The notes below the pieces were generated by a model that saw nothing but the letters and a program-made list of their open reading frames with translations, had not been told where the DNA came from and did not search any database. Below are positions 23,340-37,100 of a stretch of DNA of 64,000 nt, in pieces. The DNA is from Phoronis australis (taxonomy: Eukaryota > Phoronida > Phoronidae), in NCBI GenBank assembly GCA_002633005.1, contig NMRA01000073.1:591791-655790 (forward strand), given 5' to 3'. Numbering within the stretch: the stretch's first letter is position 1; each line of letters begins with the position of its first letter. The position numbers were made by a program, and so were the translations under genes.

Positions 23340-24015
23340 CACAAAGTAACAGAATACAATTCGGCTACAGGCTGTTCAGTGTATAATATAGATGGATTAA
23401 TCTCTGCCATGTCTGCATTTCGTGATCCCTTCTCAATAACTTTTGGAACTAACGGGTTGGCATACGTATGAATTGGATATTTTTGATTTCGTTTTGAAAG
23501 AATATTTACACATTGCCCACCTAACGGATTGCCTTTTCTAATAAAGTATTTTTGCTTTTCCAGTTACAATCTGTTTTCTATATGATTTTTGGCCTTAGTT
23601 GAAAAAATTATTTACAATTGTACGTTTAAAGTAAACAAACATTAGGTAACCCTTTTAGAGTCAAACTTAATTTTCATAATTCTGATGGTGTGTTACCTTT
23701 CAAAGATGGCTATTCTATGCACATGTCCATTTTACGTTTCTTTTTTCCGTTGTCATAACATAACTGAACGTTAGTTTTGCCAATTTCACGACTGCACCGC
23801 AGTTGGAATTGTCATTGGAAATAGGGATATATTTCCACCCCCGTATCTTAGTAAAGAAAACAACATGAGGAAAATATTCTCTGGGTAACACTTGTTCCCG
23901 GGGTCATCATGTTAATGATCCAATTTCAATTGGTTGACATGTGCTTCGTTCCTGAAAATAACCCTATTGCGTGATTTTCTCAGACACCATCTCTTAAGTC
24001 TACAGATAATCAAAT
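23340..24015. other. Probable ARPC4 intron, nothing recognised
   Basis: AT-rich DNA without coding signal. A search by eye for the missing ARPC4 exon (expected residues CHKFMRFMMMRAENFF) found nothing. Confidence 0.4.
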
Positions 24016-24018
24016 AAT

Positions 24019-24250
24019 TCAAACCTTGTTAAAGGTTCTTGTCTTGTAATACACATAATTATTCACAGACCTCAGTTTTACTCCATTTTCAGCACTCGTA
24101 AGCTTCACATTGTCTAGAACGTGCAGTTCATAAAATCTTGAAGACAACGGCTTCCACGTCCTGACCTTCTCCTTTATTACTTTAACCGGTTTGCCAGGCA
24201 ACACCATCTCAAGAGCCAGCTTCGATACTTGAAAACAGAATTTTAAATCG
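24019..24250 (-). other. Possible coding segment of unknown identity on the opposite strand
   Basis: The minus-strand frame reads VSKLALEMVLPGKPVKVIKE and goes on to WKPLSSRFYELHVLDNVKL. Composition is protein-like, with a T-rich acceptor-like tract ending ctgttttcaag near 24230. No known domain is recognised and no partner exon was found. It could be an exon of an unrelated gene nested in the ARPC4 intron, or chance. Confidence 0.2.
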
Positions 24251-24828
24251 ACTTGACAAGTACTCACGTATCAGCCAATACACGTCAAGCTCTTAAATAG
24301 AATTGAAGGATCAACGGGGCGCTTCTCACAAAACGCATTATAATGGAAATAAAGTAGCAGAATATAAGGAAAACACTTGTTCACTGTGTTAGCCCTAAAC
24401 GACTTAAATTCCGTTGACATCTTTAGGGAACCGTAAACGGTCTTACCAGTTGTATTTCACATATTTTTACCTTTTTCTAACACCGACGAATCAATCTGTC
24501 ATCTTGTAATCTCAATTTTTGTCCTAATGAGGTCATGTTGTGACCCTAATGCTAGCCAATCAGCCACGCGAATGCTTTAGTTCACGAGTTTAATACTAGG
24601 TAAAAATGAAAAGGGCGAGTGGTAAGCGACTAGTAAAAAGACGAACATTCGAGGGCTTGATTGGCGTGCAGTTATATTTGCCGTATTATTTCAATAGATA
24701 AATTTGTTCAAGCCATCGTTATTTCGACGTGTGCACGTTAGTATTTGACACTCACTGGAGTTTGATATGTATGACACTAAATTCTCCGCTCCCAATGCAC
24801 GGACTACCAACCCTGTTTAAAGATGAAA

Positions 24829-24995
24829 NGTACTCTACCTCGAGTAAGCGTGAAATGCTGCCTGTGTACTCTACCTCGAGTAAGCGTGAAATACTGCCTG
24901 TGTACTCTACCTCAAGTAAGCGTGAAATACTGCCTGTGTACTCTACCTCGAGTAAGCATGAAATACTGCCTGTGTACTCTACCTCGAACACAGTA
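24829..24995. repeat. 36-bp minisatellite starting at an N
   Basis: Just over four copies of TACTCTACCTCGAGTAAGCG + TGAAATACTGCCTGTG begin immediately after the N at 24829. Since 36 is divisible by three, both strands show open frames with 12-residue repeats (YSTSSKREILPV on plus); these are read as artefacts. The missing ARPC4 exon may have been lost at this junction. Confidence 0.9.
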
Positions 24996-25575
24996 CAATT
25001 CAGATTTGTAAACTCATTTTCTTTCAAGAGTCGAATCATTTTTTCTTCTTCACAAAATCAAAACCAAACAAAACTAACCGTTGAAGTGTCTTGACTTAAT
25101 GCGGACACTGTGAACTGGGGATATGTTCATGCAATCTCATTTTAAGGGTGCAGTGAACTCGTGCCTTCTGTCAAAAGTAAGTTTTGATTAACGTCACTGC
25201 AGTAAAACCATATGTTGTTCATTACTTAAATATGTTGAATGTGATTTCTAGACTTGAGGTGAACTGGAAGGTAGTTCAGTTGCTTGTCACGGTGGGTTTG
25301 TTTTGCAAAGGCAGCTTGGCCATCAGGGGAATTACAGGCAATTTATAGTATTAAACAATTTCAATCCAAACTGAGGATTAGAAAGCTATGGCGTTGCATT
25401 AGAAGTGAACTGTTATAGGTAATCAACTTGTAGAAATAATGTACTGTTATTGTAAAGAACACTTCACGACTGATCTCGGGACAGGTGATTTTTAATTTTC
25501 CAATCAGCTAAACAAGTGCAGTTTTAAAGAATTTGTGTCAAAATATTGTTCTTTAATGTATTCATCTGTTGCCAG

Positions 25576-25752
25576 GGCTACGACATAAGTTTCCTAGTGA
25601 CCAACTTCCACACAGAGGCCATGTACAAACACAAGCTGGTCGACTTTGTCATCACTTTCATGGAGGAGATTGACAAGGAGTTGAGTGAGATGAAGCTGGC
25701 CTTGAATTCACGGGCCCGCATATCGGCGGAGGAGTTCCTGAAGCGTTTCTGA
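25576..25752 (+). CDS. ARPC4: ARPC4 last coding exon
   Basis: The exon codes [20 protein letters not shown], then [20 protein letters not shown] and a C-terminus ending EEFLKRF with stop TGA at 25750-25752. This is the highly conserved C-terminal third of ARPC4, the long helix that packs against ARPC2. The acceptor is tgttgccag and the exon enters in phase 0, which agrees with the normal intron position just before the GYDISF motif. Together with 21195-21306 it accounts for 37 and 58 residues of the expected roughly 168. The block of about 33 residues between them is absent from the window, an assembly gap or a real loss. The gene is essential in animals, so assembly loss is much the likelier. 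Confidence 0.95.
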   Translation, partial: GYDISFLVTNFHTEAMYKHKLVDFVITFMEEIDKELSEMKLALNSRARISAEEFLKRF

Positions 25753-28700
25753 TCTAGGTACGGTATGATGGTGGATAAGTAAACACTCAACAGTGAACAC
25801 ACTAGACCAGATCATGTTTAGTAATACCTGTGCTGTGCAAAGCGTGGTAACAGCAAAGCAAAGTTTTCGATATTTCAAACAAAATTCAAGTTTTCGCCTT
25901 ATTATGTCCCAGGCTGATGAATGGTTACCAACATAGTGAAGCCCAATGCACAGAAAATAGGGTGAAAATCCTACAAGTGTTACTACGACTACATGATATG
26001 CGGTGGTTTTCAAAATCGCTTTCGTGATGTTGCGGCTACAACATTTTTGGTTTACCAGAGATGGAGAAGATACGATGAAAATGAGGCTCGTTAACACATG
26101 GCACAAACCCATGGTTGTTGATCACGAGAAAATGAGCTGCAGTAAGATAACTCGTGTCAAACAGTACATTTGAGAATCACCAGTGATGCTATTATTTGTA
26201 CTTTTACATAACACTCTTCAACCAACGAAAGCTCGTTTCTAGACAACTACGAATTGACAGTGTTCAGTAATCTTAGCCAATATATTGATGAATACAGCTG
26301 TCGGTTCAAAACCAGGGTTATTTTCTGGTATGAAAACAGTGATTTTATTCGACTTTGAGCATTGTTCAACATGGCACGGTGCAATCGTTTTGAATGGTTC
26401 TCTTTTATTTACAGGCTGCACAGTACAAAGCTTCCAAGGAGGCCAGGTTTATACCCATACATTTTTTCACTCAGTGTACAGTTGAATATTAACGACTACC
26501 AGATGTACAGAGCCGTATTCATTCCACGCTAATTCAGTGCGATCAGACTGAAATCATGAGTGCATTAGAGTTGATTCCTAGATATGCTTCGCTAACGCAT
26601 TTTGTAGAAGTCCGCAGTGCCAAATAATTAGCACTTGCGTTTGGGCATAGGCAATGCCACTGGGTATCAATTTTTTATGACCAACTAGTTAATTTGAAGC
26701 TCTTAAAACTTTTTGCTTTCATGTATAGCCAAATCTTTTACTTCACAAACTGATGCAAACTGTTGTTTATTCTAACACCTGTTCACTTTCGTTCTCAAAA
26801 AGAATTATTACCAATTATTATTAATAACTTGATTGAAGACAATGCAGAGAAGTGACCAGAGCTGTCACTAAGATGACCCACTGTTTGCTACATGACGTCA
26901 CACCACGACAAATACAGTTTCACTTATTTATCCATTTTAGATATAATGCTATTGTTTCATACTACTTGTATAAACTCAGCTATTTCGTGTTAAATAAAAA
27001 TATCAAAACAATCTTGACATTTTCTGGTCTATACCATTGCGTTCGCATGTGTTTTGTTCATACTTTAAATTCTCTTTGCTTATTTCTAAAGCCGTTAAGA
27101 CTAAGTTTTAGTGTTTAGTCATAATGTCAGTTTTCTGACCATATCATCTAGAAGGGACATTTTTCAAATCAAAATTTATAGTAAAACAGCTATAAACGTA
27201 TCTTTCATCACAAAAACCAACTTTTGATTTAGACCTCTGGTGAAAATGGTATCAATTTTTTCCTTTGTCAAAAAGATGGGATATTTGGGCAGATTGATAT
27301 TGCTATACATGTTGACTTGTCAAGACGGTCCTGCCATCTCATTTCACCAGTTTGCATTCTTGCAAAACCAAACATTTCTCATTTGAGTAAGGAACCAATT
27401 TTATAGCAGTAAGTGGTCAAAATCAAAAGTGTGTTTCCATGACAGCACGGGTTTACAGTCGTTTTAAATTTTCACTTTGTTCATGTAGAAGCCCAGTGGT
27501 ATATTTATTTTGTAGTTCAAACCATCGTCAACAAGCGTACTCGACAGACAAGATCATAGCAAGGTTTTTAAGAGCCACACAGAATGTTTCTTCAATCAGA
27601 TGGTAGATCAGCTGCTTGAAAAGGTGGCCTATCGGTCATTATTGATGAGTTTAAGCAATCATTGCAGTTCTTAGCCAACAAAGAAGCATCATTCTCTATT
27701 GCAAATGGAAAATGACTGCCAGTGTTTTCAGAGGTTGACAAAACAAAGACCTACCATTAAATGCATTTCGGGCTTTACATAATGTTACCACATGCAATGC
27801 AAAATATCTTTATTGAGAAATCCTATTTTAACATGTTGTCAACGTCAGCAAAAGGTTTTTGTGGTGCGACTGGCAAATCCGGTTTCTTCAATGTCATTCA
27901 CATCTCCAGGCTTGAGTAACATAAAGAGGCTCAGCAGGATACGATTTAAGTGTAAATCTCGCGTTTTTCTCTTTCGCGGGTGACAAAAATATCCATTATT
28001 TCTAAATGGACAAACCATGTTTCAGTTCGTTACCTCAGTGCTTATCATGACTTAACCTTTTTTCAAAAAATAGAGGACGCCAAATTTAGACTACAGTGAA
28101 AGAGCAAATTTCGGACATCATAAAAACTCGGCCCTTCCAGTAATGGTTATGTTTTTATGGCATCGTTTTTAAGTCTAAAAATGGCTGACAAAATTTTACC
28201 TTCTACTTTCTCAGAGTAAGAGGGCAGATCTTCCAGTGACTAAAAGATGACAAATGTGACGCTTTAAGAGTTCACACTGTATTTTCCAGACTGGACCAGG
28301 TGGCGTATATACCGTCTAATCACACAGAAATGTTGTTTTAGAGTGACATTTCATGGTTGACGATTTCATCGCAAATCTCCAGAAAGTAAAGAACATATTT
28401 ACCGCAGCAATTTTTTAGTTCCATGTTGTGCCACCTGCGGTCTTCATCAACCATTAGTACTCAGAACGTATTTAGAGACAAGAATGAAATTTACTAAGTT
28501 ATTGGTACAAAATATTTCACTCAACTACCGAGTGATAAAATGATTAATGTAATAAGTTACAGTAATGGGCATGAATTTTAGATGATGTAAAGGAGACGAT
28601 TGTATTAAAAGTCGACAGTACGTCTTTGTCCACTATACTCGTTCAATATTCTGTCAAAGAAATAATTTGAAAATCTGCTGTCGATTCTTGGTGAGAAGGA

Positions 28701-29540
28701 TCAATTAAAGTTGCATTTTGTCCAGTTACGCTGGCTGAAAAGCAAAAGCTGAATTGAGCTTTCTACTTTTTGTAACACCATATGATTCCACTTCCAACTC
28801 AAATTAAATCAAAGGCAATGCGTGCATGGGTCATTTTTGATTACTCAGTTTCAGGCTTGGCAAACCCCAATAAACTTGGCTCACTCATGGTATTCCAAAT
28901 AAAATTCTTCCCGGGTAAAGATTATTATCACATCGATTATATGAGAGCAAAAGGAATAAATTCGATTTACGTTTTTTAGCCAGATAAAAGGCGAAATGCA
29001 GCTATAAATTTGCTCGCTTTCAAAATTTTTGCGATGACGAAATCTGTTTTTCAGGCTACAGAACATTTTTACAGAGGTTAGTGCTGCCAAGCATATTTAA
29101 ATACAGGTTGATACAACACTGGTCAAATACAAATAGCTGGCCTCATTAATCAGAAAACAAACAATAAAATTTGGTACTACTTGTTTTAAAGTCAAGTAAA
29201 ATAACCCTCCAGGTGGAGCAATGGCTTTCATCAAAACACTTGTACCTCTCACAAAGCAAAGAGTCAAGATCATTTTCTTCCCCAATTCTCAGCTCTGACC
29301 AGATAAGACAGGGCTTGGAATGACCAGTGACAAAAAAAATTTCCAGGTGATATAACATTACACAAATAAATAAGCCTGTGTGACAAATACTTATTGTGTT
29401 GTAAAATTTAACTGAAATAAACATTTTGCTTGAATAAAGTTAAAATAATAATAAGAGAAAATTGGAAATCAAATAAGAGGGTATCGAAACCAGAAATAAG
29501 GAAATCCTCTTAAAAGAGGAAAATTCCAAGCCCTGACAAG
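25753..29540. other. ARPC4 3' region and intergenic DNA, no further gene
   Basis: AT-rich sequence. A minus-strand frame at 25708-26112 is hydrophobic and superficially receptor-like, but has no diagnostic motif (see rejected list). An AATAAA occurs near 26993. Frames at 28782-28979 and 29097-29424 have no motif. Confidence 0.4.
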
Positions 29541-29559
29541 ATTCAAAAGTACCCAGTCT

Positions 29560-30420
29560 CAATCTCTCGCAACCTTGAGGGTTCTCACTCTATTCTTTTT
29601 TCACGAACACAGTTCTTATCCCATGCACCGCAACCATGGGTCTCATTGGCGAACACATGATCGCGCAAGATGCTGCTTGGTTGCCAGTACAAGAACTTGG
29701 CGAGGAACCGGATGCTTTCAACAGGGAAGCTCGGGAATGGCCTCCTGGAGTAGCCCAAGCATTGTGCCTTCAGCAATGGCGTGATCTTGGCGGTATTAAT
29801 GCCATCATTGATGGATCCTTCGATGGTGAAACTAATCGTGTGGGATGGGGTTATCAAATACGCTGTGCTAACAATGTCATTGCGGAAGGTAGTGGCTGCC
29901 ACCATGTATACACAAGCAGTACGCGGATGGAATTTGAGGCTATACAACGTGCCCTAACCAAGCTGTCATTCCTAGACCTGGAGAATCACACCATTATCTT
30001 TGCCACCGATTCCATGGCAGTGTTGATGAAAGTTCAATCTGGAGACCTCCCTGCCAACTGGGGTGTCTTCCGATCACGCCACCCTCATCATGTAGTGATC
30101 TGGTCTTTCGTACCTGGCCACGCCGGTGTCTTGATTAATGAGCGGGCAGATTACCTCGCTGGCTCATGCACCACCAACCAACCTCTCTACTTATATTCGG
30201 CTGACGTTAAGCTGCTGGCCCGCAAACGCAACCTCGAGCAGACTGCATCCCAACTGGCTGAGTTCAATGATGGCAGCCGACTGCTCGAAGCCGGTATTAT
30301 TTATGGCCATGCTGCGAAGAGTCACAAGAAGAGCCGTGCCCGAGTGCTGTCAAATCAAATGCTTACAGGTAACGTCAGCCCTGGAGTTCTGCGCCTTCTG
30401 CTGTCACGGGGATAGTCTGG
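29560..30420 (+). mobile_element. Retroelement remnant with intact RNase H domain (259-aa frame, 29636-30415)
   Basis: The uninterrupted frame beginning MGLIGEHMIAQD carries a type I RNase H fold with all four acidic positions: Asp in NAIIDGSF, Glu in RMEFEAIQRAL, Asp in IFATDSMAVL, and Asp in GVLINERADYLAG, preceded by the usual GHAG turn. Such domains follow the reverse transcriptase in I-, Tx1- or Jockey-related LINEs. No reverse transcriptase lies upstream, so this is a 5'-truncated copy or an isolated domain. GC is higher than in the flanks. The first 60 residues are not recognised. The repeated ttttagggggaaataac blocks at 30588-30635 may be its 3' tail. The reading frame has stayed open over 780 nt, which suggests a young copy or possibly a retained function. 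Confidence 0.75.
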
Positions 30421-31105
30421 GGAGGGGAATAATGCACCAGCATATCCCCAATGATCCTGTCCGTGAAAGGTATTGCACCGCAATTATTTTCATACAAACA
30501 TTCCTTGGTCACACAGCCCATGTTTTTTTCCTTATAAAAGTTTTCTTTTGTCACAAACAGTAGATAGCTGTTAAAGAGAACATTCTTTTTTTTAGGGGGA
30601 AATAACATTTTTTAGGGGGAGATAACGTTTTTAGAGAAAGAACAATTATCGATACTGCTTTTACATGAACTTTCATTCTGTGAAATAAAACAAATCAATG
30701 TTACAATACGTATTGACAGTCTATCAAGTGTTGTCTATGAAAACTGCCACGGGTACTGCTTTTTGAACAAATACCATGATGATAAAACTTGCCTAAGTCG
30801 CACATCTATACAACGGATTTTTGCTTAACTAAAATCTGTGGTACGATTGTTCATGCACTTGGCCCTTCAGATGAGTCAGACTTCGCCTAACTTGGATAAA
30901 ACCTTGGTCCAGTTGAAAACGACTTAAGACACATTACACTGTAATATATAACAAAGTTGGCAGGTATCTACTACCATATGGAACTGACTAGCCTTAAGAT
31001 GAATTATAAAATTGTTGCCAAATTACAAAGAATAATTATGTCAACCACAACAATGCACAGAAGAAATAATGTTTAACAAGACTAGTGTGCTTACCAAAAA
31101 GTCTA

Positions 31106-34100
31106 TTACGTTGTAGCAAATAAATGCACACTTTTAATCACACTGTTAAGACTATCCCTGTGCCAATAGATGGCGACACATAGACTGCCTAGGCCCAAAC
31201 ATGTTAATCCCAGCCAACGCCGGGAAGCCTTCTTGTATGGCCGTATTAAATCTGGCGGCTTGTACTCTTCAATGCCCCGCATCTAAAATAAAAGAAATTT
31301 CGAAAAATGCACAAGTTTGCATGACAAAAAACTATTTCCAACATGCACTTTTACCCTAGAGTTGCACATTCAATGAAAACCTCTAAAACGTATGATTTGG
31401 AAATTTAATGCTTTCTAGACCAACAATACCAGCATACCATTCTACAAGCAAATGTTATCAACAAGCTTGCTCATAACAGTGGCAGGAAAAATGCTTGACT
31501 CATGTCAGCCACCACATTTCATGGGTACCTTGCGAGCAGGATATTCTCCACCACATTTGTCTACTACAGAAGTAACTCATTTTTCTTATCTTGCCTTACC
31601 TCGGCCAACTGTTGCTGTAACGTGGTCACCTCCCTGTACACCTTGCCTATGTTGTCCAGAGTCTTTTCACCATGACTGTAAAGTGTGTCTACAGCAGAGC
31701 CATCCTACATAAGAGTGGGTCTAATGACTAACTTAGTTGGTCTTCACTAAATGAAGGACGAAAATTTAATGCTGCTTACAGCACAATCATATATACCCGT
31801 GTTTTAGCGCAGAAACCTTAACGTTTTCAAGAAGTTGAGTTATGCATTTCAAGATTTCAACACAATATACAGATTCTGCAGCATAACACAAAATGTTCAT
31901 GATAGACTGTCAGAGGTAATAGAGGAACTATAAACTTGACACGCTTTTATCAGCGATTTCAATAGTTTATTACCCATTCGGGCTGTAGGGGCAATAACAT
32001 GGTAATTATGCCATAAGGTGATGTGTATAGGCATGAAATCGCATGTTACCGGCCAAACAAGGGTTTGTGGTTTTCTCTGGAATTTCCACTGACCAAAATG
32101 AGGCGAGGTTTTTCGGGTTGGTCTATCACGACCAAAACGTGATATGGGTAATCGCTCTACAGCATATCACTTAACCTGTGTGAAATCGGCAATTTTTATT
32201 TAATTATCACAATGAGCGACTCTCTTGCCAACATCTTTTGCAAGAATTACACCTAGACGGACAAACTTTGGATATTAAAGCAACAATAACCTATATGTTC
32301 TATGGTCAAAAACAACTTTCTTCACAGTAGTCTTTGATCTTGAAATGCTATAGCATTCTTATATCTAGGTAGAATAGAAACTGATTACATTAAAACGCCT
32401 GCAATTAAAACTAACAACCAAATTGGTTCGGCAACTGAAACAACCTGGCATGATACGTTGCTCAATAAAACTGTTTGAAGCAATGACAAACTGCCAGTTT
32501 TTCTCAAGTCAAAAGATGATTTCTAATCTGAGCAAGGAAGGAGATGAGACTGATTTTAAGACAGTAGTTGCCAAATTGAAAGTTGTTTATTTGGATTTAA
32601 GGTGCAGATATATCAAACCTTTAGTACAACTAGATAATTAATCAGAATCTTCATTAGTTTGGAAAATGCATGATGACTGTACTGTCCAACAATTAAACTC
32701 ACTAACAGTACTAAATCATCATAAGGCACTGCGATGCCTAGGCAACTGAAGCGTGTAGAACACAGCTAAAGATTCTTTGTCTAACGATTGTAACTCACTG
32801 TGTGAAAAAACAAAATCAACAAACTAAGACAAAGTCCCTAAAACTACCTACTGACATAAACAGTCTACCAATCTGATGCAAATTCCATTTGCGATATCAC
32901 ACAGCAGGGGCGGATCCAGGATTTTGAATTATGGGGGGCCAGGGCACAGGAATAACCAGAATTTCGCCACACGCACGCACCCAGGGATGTAGGAGGACTT
33001 GAACTTTTGGGTTTGTGGACCTTATTACTAAAAAAACGGGTAAACCGCATTTGTTTAAGGCTATATGCATTGCGCATTCGCACCCTGAGCCCCCCTAGGT
33101 GCACACATATGCCAGTCAGCAATTTGCACCCCGAACTGCCAAATGGAATCAAGAGAGAATTTTAGGGGAGGCCATGGCCCCCTTGACGCCTCTCCCCATC
33201 CTAAACCTGCCACTGCGCACACCAATTTGCCATCTTCACCCACTAAAAATAATCATACTCAGACCAACTTCCCTCTCACATGACAATGTTAATAAACATC
33301 TTTGTTTATATCTATTGTAACACAACATTGCGACACTGGTAATCTTAAACTCACATTATCTGTCTTCAGAATATGTGGATTCGTCTTCAGTTGACCTCTG
33401 ACATAGGCGACTGTACTGCCGAGGTAACCTATGTGCTTGGAGATGTTAGCTAACATTGCTATTGCTTCTGGACAGCTGGAAGAAATACACGAACTTTTAA
33501 AACAAGATGGCTAGCCACCTAAAAATAATTATCTAAAAAATTTGTTAGGCTTTAATTCATGAAAATATTTAATGAACAGTCACAAATCATGCTAGTCAGC
33601 AAAAACATTGAAAGACGCTGTTATTGAAAATGTTGCACTGATTGGCAGCATGATAATGTTTGCTAGAACTGATGATATATTTCTGCCAATTACCTGCTAT
33701 GACCTACATCCTCTCTACTTTTCCATGGGCGGCGCAGCACTGAAAAAGCTTGGAGGGGGCTAAAGCCCCCTAGCCCCCTGTGGTGCACCGCCTATAGCCC
33801 ATGGCCGGCGTAGCACTGAAAAAAGTGGGGCTATAGCCCCCCCAGCTCCCTATGGTGCGAAGCCCATGTTTTCATCTCTAAGACATATGTCAAACATAAA
33901 TACATGTTGAGACTATCCTTGATCTTATTTTGTGACTAGATTGCCGAACTCTACTATACAAAATCATGAATATTATGACTATAATCAGCTGCGTCACGTT
34001 CGTAAATTGTAACTATGATCATTGTTCTGCGTTGTAAAAAAATGTTACTACATGTAAGCATGATAGGCTCCATCATATAATGTATATCATGACTACACTG

Positions 34101-37100
34101 TAACTAAGATCAATACGTATATTGTGACTATGATTACCTCTATACATGAAAATTGTGTCAAACCATTTTGTAATACACATTCAGTGCTTTGCTTATTTCA
34201 TTTCTTATTTCATTTCTCGTTTCAATCTTGCTGAAACTGAACGTGTAAGCCTATCTTCACCTCATCTGCTTGCCGTACTGTACTGTGGTTAGACTACTTT
34301 TCTCCCAGTCCTTCTTATGCACCTTTGCCAGCCCATCAAGGATCTTCTTACGGTAACCCAGCTGACTAATTCCCAACTGAAGGCAAAATCAAAGCAATAA
34401 TTTCAGAGTTCCATGTCAACAATTCTGTGTAAGAAACGAACTAGTTGTGATTGGCTTTGAAAATAGGATGGCTTTAAATTGAGAATTCCCACATTTGAGC
34501 AAACATATGACGACCAGAGGCAGTAGTTTTGACCATAGCTAAATGGAATGTTTGCTGTTTTGGATATATACTACTGAATTAAAAAACATTACAGCACCAT
34601 CTTTAAAAACAACTGGTTTACAAGACAAGTTAGTATCAACAGTTTCTCCAACCTTAACAAAATTCCTTTCTCCCCAATCTCCACCCATTCCACCAATTTC
34701 TTTCTCCAATTTTCCCCATCATTTCCACCCCCTCTCCCTTTCACACGCCCCTCTTCCCATCCCATCAATTTTCTCCCTAACCTGTTGCAGGTCATGGTCT
34801 GTCATCTTCAGTAAGTCTTCCATAGTGACCTGGTGCTGCTGGAACACTGGTATGAGTGACCTCAGCTGGAGCCCAGATAGCAGTAATTCTAGGTCCCCGA
34901 ACTTCACATAGGATCTGTTGAACAGACAGTAAGGAATTTAGAAATGAGCTTCGCAAATGAAAAATCATGGAGCCACGGTAGAGGTGAAATCACACTGTTT
35001 GTTATTGCAGAATGTTTTAATACACTTTGAAAGAATACTAGTACCATGCTATTGAACACGGCTGCGTTTAAGGTATCATTTGAGATAGTACAATCTTCAA
35101 CTACTAACAGAAGTATACAAAAGTGCGTCTTTTATGAATGTTAAAAGTAAACAAGCAAAGTCCAAATAGTACTTTTAAATAACTTTAGTATGATGTTATT
35201 AGTGAACTCTTTAAATTTTGAATGACATGTTACTATAACTAATAGTTTCTAGTTTTTCATCGTGATTTTGGCTGTGTACCTGATCAAAACAAACTTACTG
35301 TGTCCCAGCAGACACTACAGGTTGGTTGGGTTCCCCAGTTGCCATGGCAATTTCGCTGTTGTTTGTCAGTATGAGTGTGCTAGTTGTTGGAGCAGTCTGG
35401 CCCGACAACAGAGCTGCCACCTGTGGGAAACAGAGTCAAACCTCAAAGCTGGCCAGACGTCAAGAAAGGGTTTAAAGTAAAAATAATTCAGTTTGGGATG
35501 AAGGACTAGTGGAATTATATTTCATTAAATTTTAAAAAGAACATCTTTTGTACAAAAACTTCAGATTCTTGTTGTCGTGATTTGTGCAATATAGATGGTA
35601 CCAATAAACATTTGGTAAAAATCTGGAAATTTGTTGCTATGTAATAAACCTTTGAAAAATAGAGAATGTTAGCTATTTTTGTCCTAAATTGAAGAAGAAT
35701 CTACGAAAATGAAAGAACCATGCTAGAAAACAATCTTATGTTAAAAGAGAAATGAGCCCAAAGTTCAATATTCAAAAATACAATTCCATGTTGGATAACA
35801 TTCTTCTAGCTTACAGTGCAGTGGTTAATCAGACTGCAAGATAATTCAAAGCCTGAAACCAGGTACTAAGAAGGTGACTCCTCTACAGGCTTTGCCAAGT
35901 TTGACCAAATGTACCAGTAAGTATAAGGAAACAGCATTATAACATCCCTGGTTGATTACATTAGCTCACTCAAAATGTTCCATTCCAAAAGTCCCAAGTC
36001 GATTGCACTGCACACTTAGGGCTGTTCCAGTAAAATCCGTGTGGGAGGGGGGGACGGCAGTAGAAATAAAAATTCATGGGTGGTGGTCTTCAGAAAAAAA
36101 CTCAAATTATGGGTGGTCGGTCCTGTAAGAAGTGATGCATTAACAATGGGTGGTATTTTTGACCTGTTAATGTTGACAGGTTGGTTACTTCATCCATCCA
36201 AACTCAGAAAGATACAATTGGCATATATCCTAACTTATCCCAATACAAAAAAGCCCATATTGCCAGTGAACAGGGTGCAATATGTTCACTAAGCCATTAA
36301 TCAAGTAATGGGCAACTTGATATGAGCCAACTGTTTGTCTGCAGTCCTATTGAATTGAAAAGGTATGCAACACTAAACTGGTGTTAACACATATAAGAAA
36401 ATTGATGATTTTTAAATAAAAAGTATGAGGAGTAAGATAAACAAGTTCCAATATTCATTTGACATAGAAGTATAATAGAGTTCGTGGAGACAGTTTGAGA
36501 TTCATAGATCCTTATAATTGAAATAATGTTCATTGAAATTATAGACACATGGTAAACAGAGACACCTGGTGGCTGCCAAAAGTATTGCTCACAGACTACT
36601 TTAGTTTTTGACAATATTGGACAAGACAACTAGTTCTTGTCTGTCAATCATCTAAGTTCTTAACAGGTCCTCTTGGAGGCAATTTGTTTGCTAGTGTTGG
36701 ATTTTATATTTTAACCTATTAAAAATAATTAAAAAATTATGGGTCATGGGTTGGAGAAATAAATGAAAAGTATGGGCGGTGGGTACGAAATAAAAGTGCC
36801 TTCCCCCCCCTCCCATACAGATTTTGCTGGAACAGCCCTTATTGATTCGGTTGCAGCAAGCACCAACTAACAAGGAATGTTTTTCGCAAATCCCAGGGAA
36901 GGCTGGTCGTAATGCAGTTCGACCGTACTAAATTGTCAGTCATGAAACTGTGAACAGTTCATTCTAGTTTCAACTCTATCCATTGCGAGACTTGCAATTA
37001 TTCCACATCACAATTGACATTAATTCATCTACTCCACTGTCAGTCACACCTTACTATCATGTGGCGCCATGTCAACTGCCTTCTGCCCATCCACACACAT

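Noticed and set aside
22854-23349. 162-aa and 116-aa frames on opposite strands
   Set aside because: Same 21-bp repeat (array C) and the LINE tail, not genes.
24729-25094. 121-aa frame with YSTSSKREILPV repeats, possibly a secreted repeat protein
   Set aside because: 36-bp minisatellite translated in frame, starting at an N; no signal peptide and it lies in the ARPC4 intron.
25708-26112. 134-aa minus-strand frame resembling the sixth and seventh helices of a receptor
   Set aside because: Hydrophobic with an F-S-P-Y stretch, but no DRY, no CWxP and no NPxxY, and it overlaps the ARPC4 stop and 3' region. Most likely chance in AT-rich DNA.
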